Below, piece by piece: positions 1 through 12,086 of a stretch of 64,000 nt of DNA. A program made the position numbers and the translations under genes. Each line of letters opens with the position of its first letter. Position 1 is the stretch's first letter. Under the pieces are notes generated by a model, which ran no database searches, was not told the DNA's origin, and was given only the letters and a program-made list of their open reading frames with translations. The DNA is from Chrysemys picta bellii (Eukaryota > Chordata > Testudines > Emydidae), in contig NC_088795.1 in assembly GCF_011386835.1 (NCBI RefSeq), positions 106,514,434 to 106,578,433 on the forward strand. Reading direction: 5' to 3'.

Positions 1-2435
1 TGCAGCAGTGCACAAGCAGTTCAATGTGTAATCTTGCTGCTAGTGAGGAAGATGGAAGCTGATCACCATGAGCCATGTAAGTACAGCTGTGTGTTGAATA
101 TATATGAGGAAAGAGAAGATTCTAATCTGGTTCATGATTTGGGCTGTAAAACAAGGGAAATTGTCAATAATGCAAAATTAAAGGGAAAAGTTCAGTTAAA
201 TGATAGTATGGTGACAAAATTGGCCACAAAAAGAAGGATGGTTATAAATTTAAGGCAGGGCAAGACAGGCTAGTGTAAATGTTTAGTGAAAACCTCTCTC
301 CCAGGTCAGGAAATGGGGGAATACCAAATTGAAGGGGAAAATCTTGATAGAGGTACAAAGATCAGCCCCACAGTGTTTGTTTAGATCTGCACAGTTAAAC
401 AACAATAATGGGTGTCTTACAAATTCAGTTTGTGGAGTCATGAGAGAAAAACATAGCTGATGTTTGGTGACAAAGAGGATAAAGGTTGAGAACTAGTACT
501 GTGTTAGATGAATAATTCTATGACTGCATCTGAGAAACTAAGAAACATCATGTCCTCTGAAGTGCCTTATCCTCAACTTCTATAATTTGATTTGGTTATT
601 TGTTATAAAAGTAATATGACACAAAAAGTGCAAATATTTAATTGGAAGCTTAAAACTGTTTGCTAGTGTAAACTAACCCCCTACTTTCCCATTAATTGTT
701 ATTCTATCCTGACTTGTTTTCTTTAAGGCTCTAGATGTGTATATCTCTTCCTGCAATGCATATTTTCCTGTGTTTAGTGTGAGGGAATTCACTAGGTAAA
801 GGGAATTCATCAGATATGGCCAGGATGCAAATTAAGTCTGCCTCTGGGCCAGTTACACACCCACACATTCAGTTATGTAAATTAACCAATAAGTATACTG
901 TAGCTTGCTCAGTTAAACCAAGTGTTTTGGAACTGGGAGACTTATGTGACCCTGTTTTTCCAGGGTCTGTTGAGAATGAGTAATTTGTACAGAAAAGTTT
1001 AGTAAACATCAAAAACTCAGGACACTTTCCTGGCGACATATCCTCACAGAAAGGAAATCTGGGGAGGGTTGTATGGAACTATGTAAAATATGTGGGAAGG
1101 GTGCATATTTATTGAAGGACTGAGCACTTAAATATGAAAGTATGCAATTTTTAAGGTGCATCTACTATTGGTCCTTATTTCATCTTTCATTTTAGAAATT
1201 ACACTGCTTTAAAAAATTCCCAGTTTTTCCTCAACACTCCTTACAGATAGCCAGCTTCACACTGTATGTAATCAAATTCACCACCCATTAAAATGAGAGA
1301 GTAAGGGACAAATATGAAAGTAAGATAAGAAATGGCGCCCTACACATATAGCTAATTTGAAGAATCACCTCCATTGAAACAAAATATAAAAGCTTTAAAG
1401 CTTTACAGTGACAGACTTCATAGGCCACACAGCCTGTGTGAAATTGGATTCAGTGTGATTATTTCTGGGCAATAATTCAGAGCAAATAACATCAAGAAAG
1501 GCTTGCGTAAATCCTGACAGAAAAAAGTGGATTTAAATCAAACTAATAGGTTGCAAAACATATGAAATATGCTTTGTACTGTGCCTTGGAGACACATGGC
1601 CAAATCCATATTCAAAAAGTAAAAACAAACCAGAGTGATTTGAAGAATAAATTACTTGTCATCGTGATCTTTAAAAATGCCAGAATTTAATGCAAAAATA
1701 TAATCCTAACATTTATTGCAGCAAAAATAAATGTCAACATATTAGACTTAACTGGCTAAGCCTTGTGGTAGCATTTCTGCAAAGTGAAAGGAACATGACA
1801 AGACGTATTTCACATTTATTAGAATGAGATTTGGTCTTCTTTATCATAAGCAGTAGATTTAAACACTTTATTTTAATTTACTTCACAGTATTGAGAAAAA
1901 CATTGACTCAGATAAGAAGTGGAATACCATATACACTCCTTACTGAAGCAATCAATCAGTCTTAGAAGCTAAATGTGTACTATGACAACATGAGAGCTTT
2001 TCAGTAGAATGCAAAATGTACCATAAAATGTTTGAGACATATTACACACTATTGCTTATTGCTCATAAATATATAAAACAATACAAGATACGGTGTATTA
2101 CTGATTATAATTGCTATTTCTTCATGTATGCATACATTCATATAGTAAAAGGGGCCATATTCTAGTTTCAGATGCATGTTACCAGTCCCTGTTGACTTCA
2201 GTAAACACATACATATCAAAGCCAGAATATGGCTATTCTCCCTCCTTTCCCCTCCCTCACATTGATAACCTTGGATGTATATGTGCATTTCCTAGTCCTA
2301 TGTATTGTACATTTCTTATTTTTTACATATTATCTTATTACATATTCCCTTTCAATATCTGATATATTTTACATATGCAAATGTGTACCAATACACACAC
2401 TACTAGTTTTCTAAACCTTAGGTAGGGTGCATTCC
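1..2435. other. no recognisable gene, AT-rich DNA
   Basis: I see no credible coding frame, RNA gene or repeat that I can name here. Open frames are short (up to about 83 codons), overlap on both strands and have no recognisable motif. Confidence 0.6.
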
Positions 2436-2439
2436 AAAT

Positions 2440-2492
2440 TCCATTGAAGTCAATGGAAGTCTTTCCACTGACTTCAGTGGGAGCTGGGTATG
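2440..2492. repeat. short palindromic dispersed repeat (CATTGAAGTCAATGG type)
   Basis: The stretch holds CATTGAAGTCAATGG followed after a short loop by TGACTTCAGTGGGA, so it can fold back on itself. A second copy of the same design lies at 20448-20522 and a related piece near 57985-58075. I take it as an old dispersed foldback repeat of sauropsid genomes; its family name is not known to me. Confidence 0.5.
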
Positions 2493-3499
2493 GTAGTCTT
2501 CAGTCTTTATTTGGATCATTCAATTATCTCTGTCAAATAGTGGACAAAGGATTTGCTAGGATAAATTTTATGTATATAAGAAAGTCTCTAATAATTTCTT
2601 AGTAATAATTATAATAATAAATACCTATATCAAAAAATTACATTCAAAGAACATTTTAGGTTGCAAAGTAAAGTTCTTGGAAGATAGGAAATTTCAGATT
2701 TACAGTTGTTTGTGTAACCTTAATTTAGCCCCTCTGTGCTTTCAGCCTGTGCACAAATGAGGCAGGAATTCTGTAGACAAAAATAGTCTATAATCATGTA
2801 ATTAAAGATCATAAAGCATGTGCACAATAAGGCTGAATTTAACTAGCAGAGGTAACTGTAAATCTATTTGCTAATTTTAAGTGTTTCATTTTGTATCTAA
2901 ATAACATCCTTTTAACATAATTTTTTGTAACTAATTTCCTATTTTTAATGGGAAATGTAGAAACAAATTCTACTGTGTGAACCTGTAACAACCTCTCCAT
3001 CATGCAACCACATTCAGCACATACTGCAACTTCCCCATCATGAAACCCAAGCATTCAGCACTTACTGCTTCCACTTGAGCTAGAGAACTAAATGCATTAG
3101 TAGGCATCAGAAGAGGAGCACTTATCCCAGGATGCAGAGGTAATGGTCTGCTGGCAGCATGTGCTGGATTGAGGGAGTGGTTTGGAGGAGCTAACCTAGC
3201 TCTGTATCTTTCTGATCTTGGAAGGTGGGTGGCTTTTGCCCCAAGTGGTGACCCTGGAGTCAGGGATGGGCTCCTGGCACCACATGCTGGATCCAGGGAA
3301 TTATGGTTACAGTTTGACTCTCTCTTCCATCCCAGGCATTGGGGAACCTCTGACCCATGTGATTCCCCCAGAGGGCGAATGGATATGCAGGGCCTATAGG
3401 AGTTTTTGAGGGAGCCTGGATTGACTGTCTCTCTCTCAGCTCCTGCCCTTTATGGTGCCCTATGTAGGATGCTGGGAGGCCATATGCTGGATGCTGTGG
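2493..3499. other. no recognisable gene
   Basis: Unassigned. The part from about 3080 to 3450 is richer in G+C than its surroundings and may be the remnant of a repeat, but I cannot name it. Its frames (for example 3169-3399 +) show no known domain. Confidence 0.5.
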
Positions 3500-4490
3500 T
3501 AGGAGTTAAGGGGAACCTCAGCCCAGTTCCCCTCTCCAATTTGTCCACATCCTTTCTGTAGTGGGGGGCCCAAAACTGGACGCAATACTCCAGATGTGGC
3601 CTAACCAGTGCTGAATAGAGGGGAATAATCGCTTCCCTCGATCTACTGGCAATGCTCCTACTAATGCAGCCCAATATGCTGTTAGCCTTCTTGACAACAA
3701 GGGCACACTGTTGAATCATATCCAGCTTCTCATCCACTGTAATCCCCAGGTCCTTTTCAGCAGAACTTCTGCTTAGCCAATCGGTGCATGGGATTCTTCC
3801 ATCCTTAGTGCAGGACTCTGCATTTGTCCTTGTTGAACCTCATCAGATTTCTTTTGGCCCAATCCTCCAATTTGTCTAGGTCACTCTGGACCCTATCCTT
3901 ACCCTCCAGCATATCTACCTAACCCCCCAGTTTTGTGTCATCCGCAAACTTGCTGAGGGAGCAATCCATCCTGATCATCCATCCAGATCATTAATGAAGA
4001 TGCTGAACCGCTTGAAACTGGCTGCCAACTAGACATCAAACCATTGATCACTAGCCGTTGAGCCCAACAATCTAGCCAGTTTTCTGTCCACCTTATAGTC
4101 CATTCATCCAATCTATACTTTTTTTAACTTGCTGTCAAGAATACTGTGGGAGACCGTATCAAAAACTTTGCTAAAGTCTCAAGATATATCACGTCCACCG
4201 CTTTACCCATATCCACCATAGAAGGCAGATAGGTTGGTCAGGCATGACTTGTCCTTGGTGAATCCATGTTGACTGTTCCTGATCACCTTCCTGTCCTCCA
4301 AATGTTTCAATATAGATTCCTTGAGGACCTGCTCCATGATTTTTCCAGGGAGTGAGGTGAGGCCCCTGTAGTTCCCCAGATTCTCCTTCTTCCCTTTTTT
4401 AAAGATGGACACAATATTTGCCTTTTTTCAATCGTCCGGGACTTCCCCCGATCGCCACACGTTTTCAAAGATAATGGCCACTGTTGTTGT
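3500..4490 (-). mobile_element. CR1 LINE fragment, antisense, decayed
   Basis: Read on the minus strand, this is an internal to 3' part of a CR1 non-LTR retrotransposon. From 4490 downward come a stretch reading [16 protein letters not shown], then PGKIMEQVL, then [14 protein letters not shown], all typical of the CR1 reverse transcriptase fingers and palm. An FADDT-like segment near 3936-3948 marks the catalytic aspartates. The downstream stretch (DEKLDM, ALVRPHLEYCVQFW, KLERG) is the thumb and connection region. It lacks both the 5' half and the CR1 3' terminus, and has several frameshifts, so it is long dead. Confidence 0.88.
3522..4445 (-). pseudogene. CR1 ORF2 reverse transcriptase, broken
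   Basis: Two separate open pieces remain: one ending at 4203 with the [14 protein letters not shown] and [13 protein letters not shown] motifs, and one at 3522-3737 with DEKLDMIQQCALV and LVRPHLEYCVQFWAP. The intact enzyme copies CR1 RNA at a nicked target. Between the pieces the frame is lost by small indels, although the catalytic region can still be followed by eye. No start codon and no endonuclease domain are present. Confidence 0.85.
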
Positions 4491-4494
4491 AGTA

Positions 4495-4612
4495 CCCAAA
4501 CTCTTCAATCAGGGTAAAGACCATACAGTGTTAGGTTCTGTACAAATACATAAAATGACGGTGTATAGCTAAAGAGCTTGTGATTTAAGACTAGATGCAA
4601 CAAGTGAGTTTA
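4495..4612 (+). repeat. L3/CR1-like ancient LINE tail fragment
   Basis: The words GTGTTAGGTTCTGTACAAA and AAAGAGCTTGTGATTTAAGA match the common amniote ancient LINE tail (GTGCTAGGTGCTGTACAAA, AAAGAGCTTACAATCTAA). Related pieces lie at 10765-10905 and 26690-26762. Assigned by pattern only. Confidence 0.5.
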
Positions 4613-7470
4613 ACAAACTAGTACTAGGTGTACTAGTACTAAGGAGGGACAGCTACAGGGTCTAGTTAGGGAATTTGCATAACTTCCCAGATCAGTTACA
4701 TGTTTGTTTTTGTTTAAAAAAATACAAATATAAGTAAATATTAACAACCCTCATCAGGCTTTAATTTAACAATTGCACTGTACTATAAAGTCTACATGTA
4801 CTGTAAATAAATTCAGTCTGTCTATCTGTCTTAGGTCTTGTCCCTGTGGAATCTGAGCTGTGCTAGAAACACACACTGTAAATATTCTATGCATAGTATC
4901 ATACATACATCAATACATTTGCTGGCTGAGAAAATAGGAAGTCTTGTATTTGTATGATAAAATGTACAATTACACATTTTAATTTTGAAATATGTGCTGT
5001 GAAAATAAGGAGTTACAACATATAAGGATAATTACATTTAAATGTGAATCTATTTAGCACTTTTTGATAATAAATAAAGCTTCCAAATGTTTAAGCACTT
5101 CACTGTTTTGTATAAATAAGAGCAAGGAACAACAATATATAATTACATCCACTAAACATATGCTACTACCCAAGAGTGACAAGTAATTATAATAATGTGG
5201 GGTTTTAGAAGAATATGATTCCTCTCTTTTTTGTACAATGTTATTTCTACAGAACTTTCATACCACTTGAATATAACTTATAGATATTTCAGGAGGTTTA
5301 CAGCCTTGAAACTTGTAACCACTTAAAGCACTTAAAAATTTCTAGAGAACATATTTATTGAGTTATTGACATCCCACAAGGTATTTAAAATTACACATAT
5401 CTTGGTCATGTACTTTTGTAGCTAACATGAAAAGTTCTCATTTTTCCTCTGCACTGAAAAAAATCCCCATTGTATGTTTTATCTGTTGATAAAACATTCA
5501 CTAAAGCAAACAGAATGTTCAGGTGTTGCTACTCTATTTTATGTTCCATATGTTTTAGAAAAAGATTCTGTTTTTATTGTGAATTTATGTTTCATTGCCC
5601 CCTGCTGCTTAATAAAATATTGTTTTTAAAAGTCAACATTTCTGATCATTGATAATTATTATTATTAGTTATTAGTTAAAAGAGTTCTGATCTTGAAATG
5701 GGCTTTCCTTGATATGGTCTCATATTCATTATGCCCTTTTCACCTGAACAACTAAAGTATTCAAATAAGACAGTAAATCCAATTAAACTATCATTGCAGG
5801 GCTGCAAAATGGAAATTGCTTTCAAGAGCATTTCCTGCTTCACACACAATATTGAGAGAGTTTAATATATTATTTTCATGTGTATTCTCTTTTTCTACCT
5901 TTTAGTGCCTAGTTTGGAGCAAATTTTGCCCCCTAGATTCACAGGCAGAGACTACCATTCATGTGTAGATTTCCCCCTCCCACATCTGCCTGGGGAGGTG
6001 TCTCAGTTGTCTGAATGGTATTATTCCCTATTTCACCCCCTCACCACTCAGCCCCTATTGAGGACTCTGCATTGTCCAGAATCTGTAGTTGGGGAGACTG
6101 GGTGGGATGAGGTCAAGGCGAGGGGGGAGCACATTGTTCCTTCTTATTGCCTGGTGAAAATTAGACAGAAAATTACCATCTGTTATCTCTTATGTGCAGA
6201 ACAGTTCAGGAGTCACAGGAACAGCATGTCTGGGAAGGAGTCCCTTGTAGCACAGCTCTAAAGGAGCCATAATGCCCAATTCTCCAATGAATCTCCTGAG
6301 GTCCTCAGCTTTTTCTGTGTGGTGTGTGAAATGATGGGCGTAAATTTAGGGTGGAATGAGGTGGAGGCATAGTATTGCCAACCCCAAACATTCAAAAATA
6401 ATGTTACACCCTAAAATCATGAGATTGGCTTAAAAATCATGAAAGTTGAGAAATAATATATTTTGGGATCTTTTCATTTACCTTCTGGGTTTTGAGCCAT
6501 TAGGAATCATGTTTCTGAGGTTTTGTCCACAATTATGAGGGCTACTTAACAGCTGAGAGTCTCGTGATCACATGACACCAGGTTATTTTATTTTTTTATA
6601 AAGAAAAAGCTAAATCTCTCAACATCTCCCTCCACAGCTTTCAGATTCAGAGGGACAGCAATGTGTTTCTCTTCTCCGGGTTCCCCCAACCTGGAGGGAA
6701 GGGATTCTGAGGCTGCTTATTGCAGTGAGGAAGCAGTTTCATTTGGAGCCACCTGAGAGGCAGAGACACTCTTCAGGCAAGACAGGAGGCTGCTCTTTAG
6801 GGCCAGGTTGGCTCCTTCTGCTTACCCACTCAACAGCTCTGAGTTCAGAGCAGTGGAATGAGTTTGCTGTAGAGAACAGAATGAGCCCAGCAGCAGTGCC
6901 TCCTCTGTCAGGTATGAGGGAAGGGACTAACGGGGCTGAATGGGGAGGATTTTGGAGGAGGGAGGGAGATACAATTTCATGGTGTGAGGGAAGCTGTGGA
7001 AAGGGGCACAGACATGGAAGGGAGATGAGTGTTTGCAGAGGAGTTTGGGGGGAGGGGCTTGGTGGAATGGGAGAATAAGAGGTATTTTGGGGAAAAGAGT
7101 GTCTTGGAGGGAAAGGGAGGAGAGGCAGGAAATTTGGAAGGGGGAACATAATATTTACAGAAACGGAGGTACCCACATGTTCATGCATGGGTGAGGGGTT
7201 AGGAATTGTACTGTTGTGGACTCATTGGGAGAGGGGGAGCACTATAATCATGACATTCTGAAGTAGGAGGACCATGTTTCCCTATGATTAATATGGGACA
7301 CCTGGGAAAATTACTCGTATTCAAGTGAGTTCAACAGCAATCAATCAGAACTATGCAGTACAACTGTTCAAATTAACATCAAGTTGACTGTGGCCCCATT
7401 AAAAAGAAATACTGTGTAGTTGGATTCTTTTTATTTACCTTCTTATCTTTAGGGTTCACACAGGGAGGGG
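4613..7470. other. no recognisable gene
   Basis: Mostly AT-rich and unassigned. The 5878-6261 (+) frame and the overlapping frames at 6725-7188 on both strands have no known motif; the latter lie in a G-rich, low-complexity stretch. A possible old repeat around 6380-6600 (AAAATCATGAGATTGGC) could not be named. Confidence 0.5.
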
Positions 7471-7556
7471 GTGACACACACACACACTCCTACTCCCCCC
7501 GACACAAACATGGGGGGGCGGGAGGTGACCAACCAACCAACCAACCAACCCTCCCT
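7471..7556. repeat. simple repeats: (CA)n then (CCAA)n
   Basis: A short CA run at about 7476-7487 and a CCAA tandem at about 7530-7552 lie in a C/G-rich patch. Long overlapping frames on both strands here are products of this composition. Confidence 0.8.
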
Positions 7557-8002
7557 TCCCTGCCCAGTGCTCTCTGCCCTCAATGCCTGGCTGGGCCTCT
7601 GGGATGGACCTGCCTCTCCTGGTACCTGGTGCCGCATCTTCCTGAGGCAACACATGTGGGGGGGACATGCAGGAAGATGGAGAGTTGCCTGGGGGTGGGA
7701 CAGGGGGTATATCAGAGGACTGGCCAGTGAGTGGCACTATCCTGTGCATCAGGTCACAGTGCCTGGACCAGGGAGCTGAACCCATCCAACCTCTTTATCC
7801 TTTGATGTATTCTGGTGACCCAATATTGGGTTGAGGAAACTCTGTATCTGACACCTGGCCTGACATGAATAATTAACACATGGAGGAAGGCTTCATTTTT
7901 TGGAAGATAGAATTAGGGATGTAAATGAATCATCTGATTGAAAACAGAATGTTTGTGATAAATAAGATAAGTAAATAGGTCAGTAAGATAAGAAGACAGA
8001 CT
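7557..8002. other. no recognisable gene
   Basis: G+C-rich in its first half, then ordinary. Nothing assignable was seen. Confidence 0.5.
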
Positions 8003-8112
8003 GTCTAAGCCATTGGTTCTCAACCCACGGACCGTGGACCGCATGCCACTCAATCAGCACACAGCTGTGGCCCATGTGACATCCTCAGAGTCATACAGAT
8101 AGTATATATTAT

Positions 8113-8361
8113 CAAACTGTCTGTACTGGGCTAGCTTGATTATCACTTCAAAAGTTTTTTTTTTCTCTTAATTAATTGGCCTCTCAGAGTTGGTAGACAA
8201 CTCCCACCTGTTTATGCTCTCTGTATGTGTGTATATATATCTCCTCAATATATGTTCCATTCTATATGCATCCGAAGAAGTGGGCTGTAGTCCACGAAAG
8301 CTTATGCTCTAATAAATTTGTTAGTCTCTAAGGTGCCACAAGTACTCCTGTTCTTCTTTTA
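8113..8361 (+). mobile_element. Penelope-like element 3' end (family A), nested
   Basis: This is nearly identical to 40660-40910, the 3' end of the PLE at 40 kb: GGGCTAGCTTGATTATCAC, a T-run, ATTAATTGGCCTCTCAGAG, then GAAGAAGTGGGCTGTAG and the terminal GTTCTTCTTTT. No coding sequence is left. TATATATT-like bases on both sides may be the TSD. It is inserted inside the hAT MITE, so it is the younger of the two. Confidence 0.85.
8272..8309 (+). ncRNA. hammerhead-ribozyme-like motif in PLE 3' end (A, copy 1)
   Basis: Order of elements: CCGAAGA (consensus CUGANGA, with U4 changed to C), stem II GTGG/CCAC with an 8-nt loop, GAAA, a 2-3-bp stem III GC-TTAT-GC, then TC as the expected cleavage dinucleotide. 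This is the layout of minimal type I hammerheads reported in Penelope-like elements. Activity is doubtful with the U4 change. Confidence 0.6.
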
Positions 8362-8420
8362 TATATATTGTGTAGATGTGGCCCACAGTGGTAAATATGT
8401 TGAGAACCACTAGTCTAAGC

Positions 8421-8826
8421 CAACTAAGATCAGAGGGAGAATATACAGGGAATTCTTTACTATGATTTACATAACAAGGGAATTTAGGAATGCAGAGATG
8501 AGGTAAAAAGAAAGTCAAACCATTTTCAGTGCACAGGGATTTGTACTGCTGCACAGGGATTTGTTCTGCAAAGTAGCTAATCCAAAAAGTGTGATGCAAT
8601 GTATAGTAAATGCAAATAGATGTGTAATGTATATAAAGTGAGAGGGTGTCTGTGTAACTTTGGAGTTGTGATGTATCCTGCATCCCTCCCCCCTGGGTTT
8701 GAGTCTGATCAGCTCAGTGTAGCACTGTTGTATGCCAAATAAAGATACCCGAGTGATGATGACTGGAGTCGAGCTGAGTTCTTGGGAAGTGAAGTGGAAA
8801 GAGGGAATCCCAACAAACCCTGATGT
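8421..8826. other. no recognisable gene
   Basis: The two overlapping minus-strand frames in this area (8321-8683, 8515-8970) run into the PLE and the LTR and show no domain. Contains an ATAAAG-rich stretch near 8740, otherwise unassigned. Confidence 0.5.
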
Positions 8827-9203
8827 ACGTGTGTGACAGGGTCCCTGTGGTGCAACCTGGACTGTTGTGACCACTGAGCCCTCCAAACCCACCAATCTGG
8901 GTAGCCTCTCACACTTTGGTGCTGATGTTAAACTGTAAACCTCTGATAGGCATTGCACGTACACAGACATCTACAGTCAGGGACACACTGAGCCGTGTTA
9001 CATTAATGATTTCCCAGTCCCTCATGAACTAACCAGTTCCCCCCAGCTCCATCCCTACACCCCAGAACTGTACCAATGTAAGTTCATTACTTAGTTCGCC
9101 ACTTCTTTATAGGAAAGTGGACATGCAGCAGCCTTTGTAACCTGAGGAGATTTCCCAAGCACGTTAGACAAACTCACTGGTAAGGATAAAACACTTAAAT
9201 ATG

Positions 9204-9209
9204 TTTATT
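9204..9209 (-). promoter_or_regulatory. polyadenylation signal of the inverted solo LTR
   Basis: AATAAA on the minus strand, about 340 bases downstream of the LTR TATA box; fits the end of the R region. Confidence 0.45.
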
Positions 9210-9473
9210 AACTACAGAAAGATAGATTTTAGGTGTTTATAAGTCAGTGACAGTTACCTTAAGAAAATAAAAAAGAAACAAACATTCTAAATCCTAAATG
9301 TTTAATCTAAGCAAGAGTTGAATCCAACATCTTTTCTCACCCTGACAGATGTTACAAGCATGTTACAGTTCCTCAATTCCCCGGCTGGGACTACCTTCCA
9401 AACCGGACCAAACTTCCCCAGTTCAAAGTATTTGTCCTCCAGGTATTCTTCCAGTTGTTGAGTTGGTTGTTGG

Positions 9474-9508
9474 GTGTGTGTGTGTGTGTGTGGGTGGGGG
9501 GGGGGGGA
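9474..9508. repeat. (TG)n followed by a G run
   Basis: About ten TG units followed by GGGTGGGGG and more G, inside the solo LTR. Confidence 0.9.
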
Positions 9509-9545
9509 AGGTTAAAGAGGCCAAGTGATGATGCCACTGTCTCTC

Positions 9546-9553
9546 TTTTTATA
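9546..9553 (-). promoter_or_regulatory. TATA box of the inverted solo LTR
   Basis: Minus-strand TATAAAAA lies inside the LTR upstream of its AATAAA signal, in the order expected for the U3-R-U5 layout. Confidence 0.5.
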
Positions 9554-9879
9554 CCTTCTTCCAGCTTGCTAGAAAGATCCTTGCTGTGACATGGGACTTA
9601 AGCAACACCCATTGGTCAGGCAGTCTCCATTGCTAAGTGCTCTCTCTGAGAAGTCTCTGGGATGGCCATTGGAAGAGTGGATTCCCTTAAATGGGCCATC
9701 AGCACATGTCTGGCTGGCCCTTTGTTGTAACTGAAAGGTTACAACAGGATATTAATGGTTCAACGGATCAAGACTTTAACATGATACCTTACAAGGTACA
9801 AAACATATCATAGTTATAAGACAGCGGTGAATATGTGAGTTCCAGGGTGCTACTTTGAAGTATAGTGTGTCACAACGTG

Positions 9880-10764
9880 CCTTATAGCTGTCAGTTTTTT
9901 TTACTCAGAAGTACAGTGGAGATAGATTAAAAACTTCACTTTCTCTGCAAGGGTCTACACTGTGTCTCTGCAAAAGCCTGCAGGGAATGAAGGAAATCTA
10001 CATTACAGTCCAATTACAGCCTGTGGCCGCAGCTCATGCCCTATAAGCTGTATACACTGTATAATGAATAATTGAAGGAAGGGAGAAGAATGTTATTGGG
10101 AAGATCATGGACTTACCTGGTGGAGGTAAAATAGGGGATAGTTAAAAGATAAGATAAATGTCCATGTCCATGAGAAGAGGCAATGAAATTGAAGATGATG
10201 CCAATGCAATTACTATTTTAAAAATTAGCTTTTGGCGGGGGAGGGACTGAGGAAGTTGTAAATGAAAATGTAACGTTAATGGGTGAATTTTAGGGTGCAG
10301 ATGAGGAACCAGAGAAAGCACATGTTCTTCATGGTATCTTCAGGCATATCACAAATGCAGCTCTGTAAAATTCAACCTATTTTTTTTTAATTCCCCTGTC
10401 CTCATTTTACAAAGGAGTCAATATATGAAGATATGTCATTGAAAGAGAGATGACATTCTCTTTTGTGAGTACAGCACCTTACAATCTAGAAGAGTCTCCC
10501 TTCTGAATGGACAGTTATGAGGCATCTGCCCTTTTGTGTTTCAGTTCAGCAGGATTTCTCTTTCTATCTGCCAGGTAACAGAGCACCAAAATCAGTAGCG
10601 CTGGCTGCTGCTGGATCTTTGGAAGTGACAATGAGCAGATATTTAGATAGCCCTCAAAAGTTAGAGTTCTTATTCAAAAGGCCCTTAAAATTTCTTTCCC
10701 ATTCCCTTGTTCATACCAAGATGCATCCATGTCTTGATCTTACTATTGTATCATTATTTGTATC
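9880..10764. other. no recognisable gene
   Basis: Unassigned. The 10517-10771 (+) frame of 84 codons has no recognisable motif. Confidence 0.5.
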
Positions 10765-10905
10765 GAGGTAGTGTCTAATCAGAGACCAGTACCTTCTTGA
10801 GCTAGACCCTATATGAATACACAACAAAAGCTAGCCCCTGCCCCAGAGAGACTACAATCTATGCATAAGACCAGAAACAACAGGTAGGTACAAGATTAAA
10901 TGGGG
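10765..10905 (+). repeat. L3/CR1-like ancient LINE tail fragment
   Basis: Carries ACACAACAAAAGCTAGCCCCTGCCC and AGAGACTACAATCTA, degenerate forms of the amniote L3-like tail (CTGCCCCAAAGAGCTTACAATCTAA). Old and diverged. Confidence 0.5.
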
Positions 10906-11834
10906 GAAGCCCCAGGTAACAATGAGACAGATGCAATTAGGGTGGCAAATAGCAGTTACAACACGCCAGCCACCTAACTATTGAAGTTTTTTGTAGAGGC
11001 ATGACAGAAGAATGTTTTGAGAAGGGATTAGAAGGAGGGAAATTAGGCTGATTTGCTGATTTTTGGGGAATCATCTTGAATGCATAAGGGCAGCAAGGGA
11101 GAAGGCTTGTGGGCAAATTTCCACAAATGTGCATCTAAATCCTACCAACCTTCTACATCTAAATCCTACCAACCAACCAATAAATAAATCATCAATAACA
11201 AAAATCCTGCTCCAAGCACAGTCTTAACCCTGAAAAGGGAGAATTGCCAGTCTCCATTAAGTCCATGAGGGACTTTGATTTTGCTATGGTTTTAGGTGGA
11301 AGTTGCTCAGATATTGGGGTGATAGGTGGCAGTATGAAATCTTAAGAGAGATAGCTGAGGCTTCTGTGGTAGAGAGGTCTGCAACACAGTCTGTCTGCTA
11401 AATAAATTATCATGCGGAAGTAATGCAAACCAGGAGGCCTTGTCCTCCTGTTCGCTCGTCTCAGTGCCTGAAAGCACCACAAGCCTCCTATCTAAAGCAG
11501 CATTCTGATATGGGAGGCAGATATGCCCTCTCTGTGTACTGGCCTATTCCAGCCTTATGATGAAATAAGTTATTGCTCTGATCCATATAGCTCCTATGCA
11601 GATGAAGGATGTCAGCAACTGAGGAAGCTAGCTTTGGGAATGACACATTTACTTTTACTGAGGTGACATCTTTTTTTTTTCTTGTTTTTCTTTTCTTTTT
11701 TTTGTTTTTGTTTTGAGACCTGACTATCCCATTGTGATGTTTTCTGCTGTCAGATCACAGCTCCCTCAGTGCTGACTGACAAAACACAAAAAATAGTATG
11801 ATTTTCCTCCTCCACCCCTTTCACCTTGATATAT
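10906..11834. other. no recognisable gene; T-rich tract at 11671-11716
   Basis: Apart from a T-rich low-complexity run at 11671-11716 and the partial duplicate CATCTAAATCCTACCAACC at about 11131-11172, nothing is assignable. Confidence 0.5.
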
Positions 11835-12085
11835 TTGTAACTTTGTGGTTGAGTCACTGGACTGAAACTCAAAAGCTCAGGGTTCAGTTCCTGGCTTAAC
11901 CACAGACTTCCTATGGGACCTTAGGTGGATCATTAAATTTCTCTAAGTCTCAGTTTTTCATCTGCAAAATGGTGATAGTACTACTTCTCCCATCCTCTGT
12001 CTGTCTTATCTATTTAGATTATTGACTCTTGAGGCAGGGACTGTCTCATAATAATTATTTGTAGATTGCCTAGCACAATGGGATG
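11835..12085 (+). repeat. MIR-like (CORE-SINE) copy
   Basis: The left part resembles a tRNA-related head (GTGGTTGAGTCACTGGACTG, GGGTTCAGTTCCTGGCT). It is followed by the MIR core features CCTCAGTTT-like and CATCTGCAAAATGGTGATAG. The end AGGCAGGGACTGTCTC and GCCTAGCACAATGGG is the tail commonly seen in sauropsid MIR/L3 repeats. A diverged, old copy. Confidence 0.7.
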
Positions 12086-12086
12086 G

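Larger units (their letters stand above)
8003..8420. mobile_element. hAT-type MITE with 8-bp TSD, interrupted by a PLE
   Basis: The element body is 8011-8412. Terminal inverted repeats are CATTGGTTCTCAAC on the left and the complement of GTTGAGAACCACTA on the right. An exact 8-bp duplication GTCTAAGC sits at 8003-8010 and 8413-8420, as expected for hAT transposition. It has no coding capacity. The centre is occupied by a later PLE insertion. Another MITE with related termini lies at 29770-30073. Confidence 0.85.
8827..9879 (-). mobile_element. solo LTR (endogenous retrovirus type), inverted
   Basis: The body 8832-9874 begins TGTGACAGGG and ends GTGTGTCACA, giving TG...CA ends and a 6-bp inverted TGTGAC/GTCACA. 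A 5-bp duplication ACGTG flanks it exactly (8827-8831, 9875-9879). Signals are on the minus strand: TATAAAAA at 9546-9553 and AATAAA at 9204-9209, about 340 bases downstream, so the LTR is read right to left. No primer-binding site, gag or pol flanks it, so it is a solo LTR left by recombination. The class is unknown; 5-bp TSDs occur in several LTR groups. Confidence 0.72.

Noticed and set aside
8515..8970. 151-codon minus frame
   Set aside because: No domain; crosses the boundary of the solo LTR, so it is chance.
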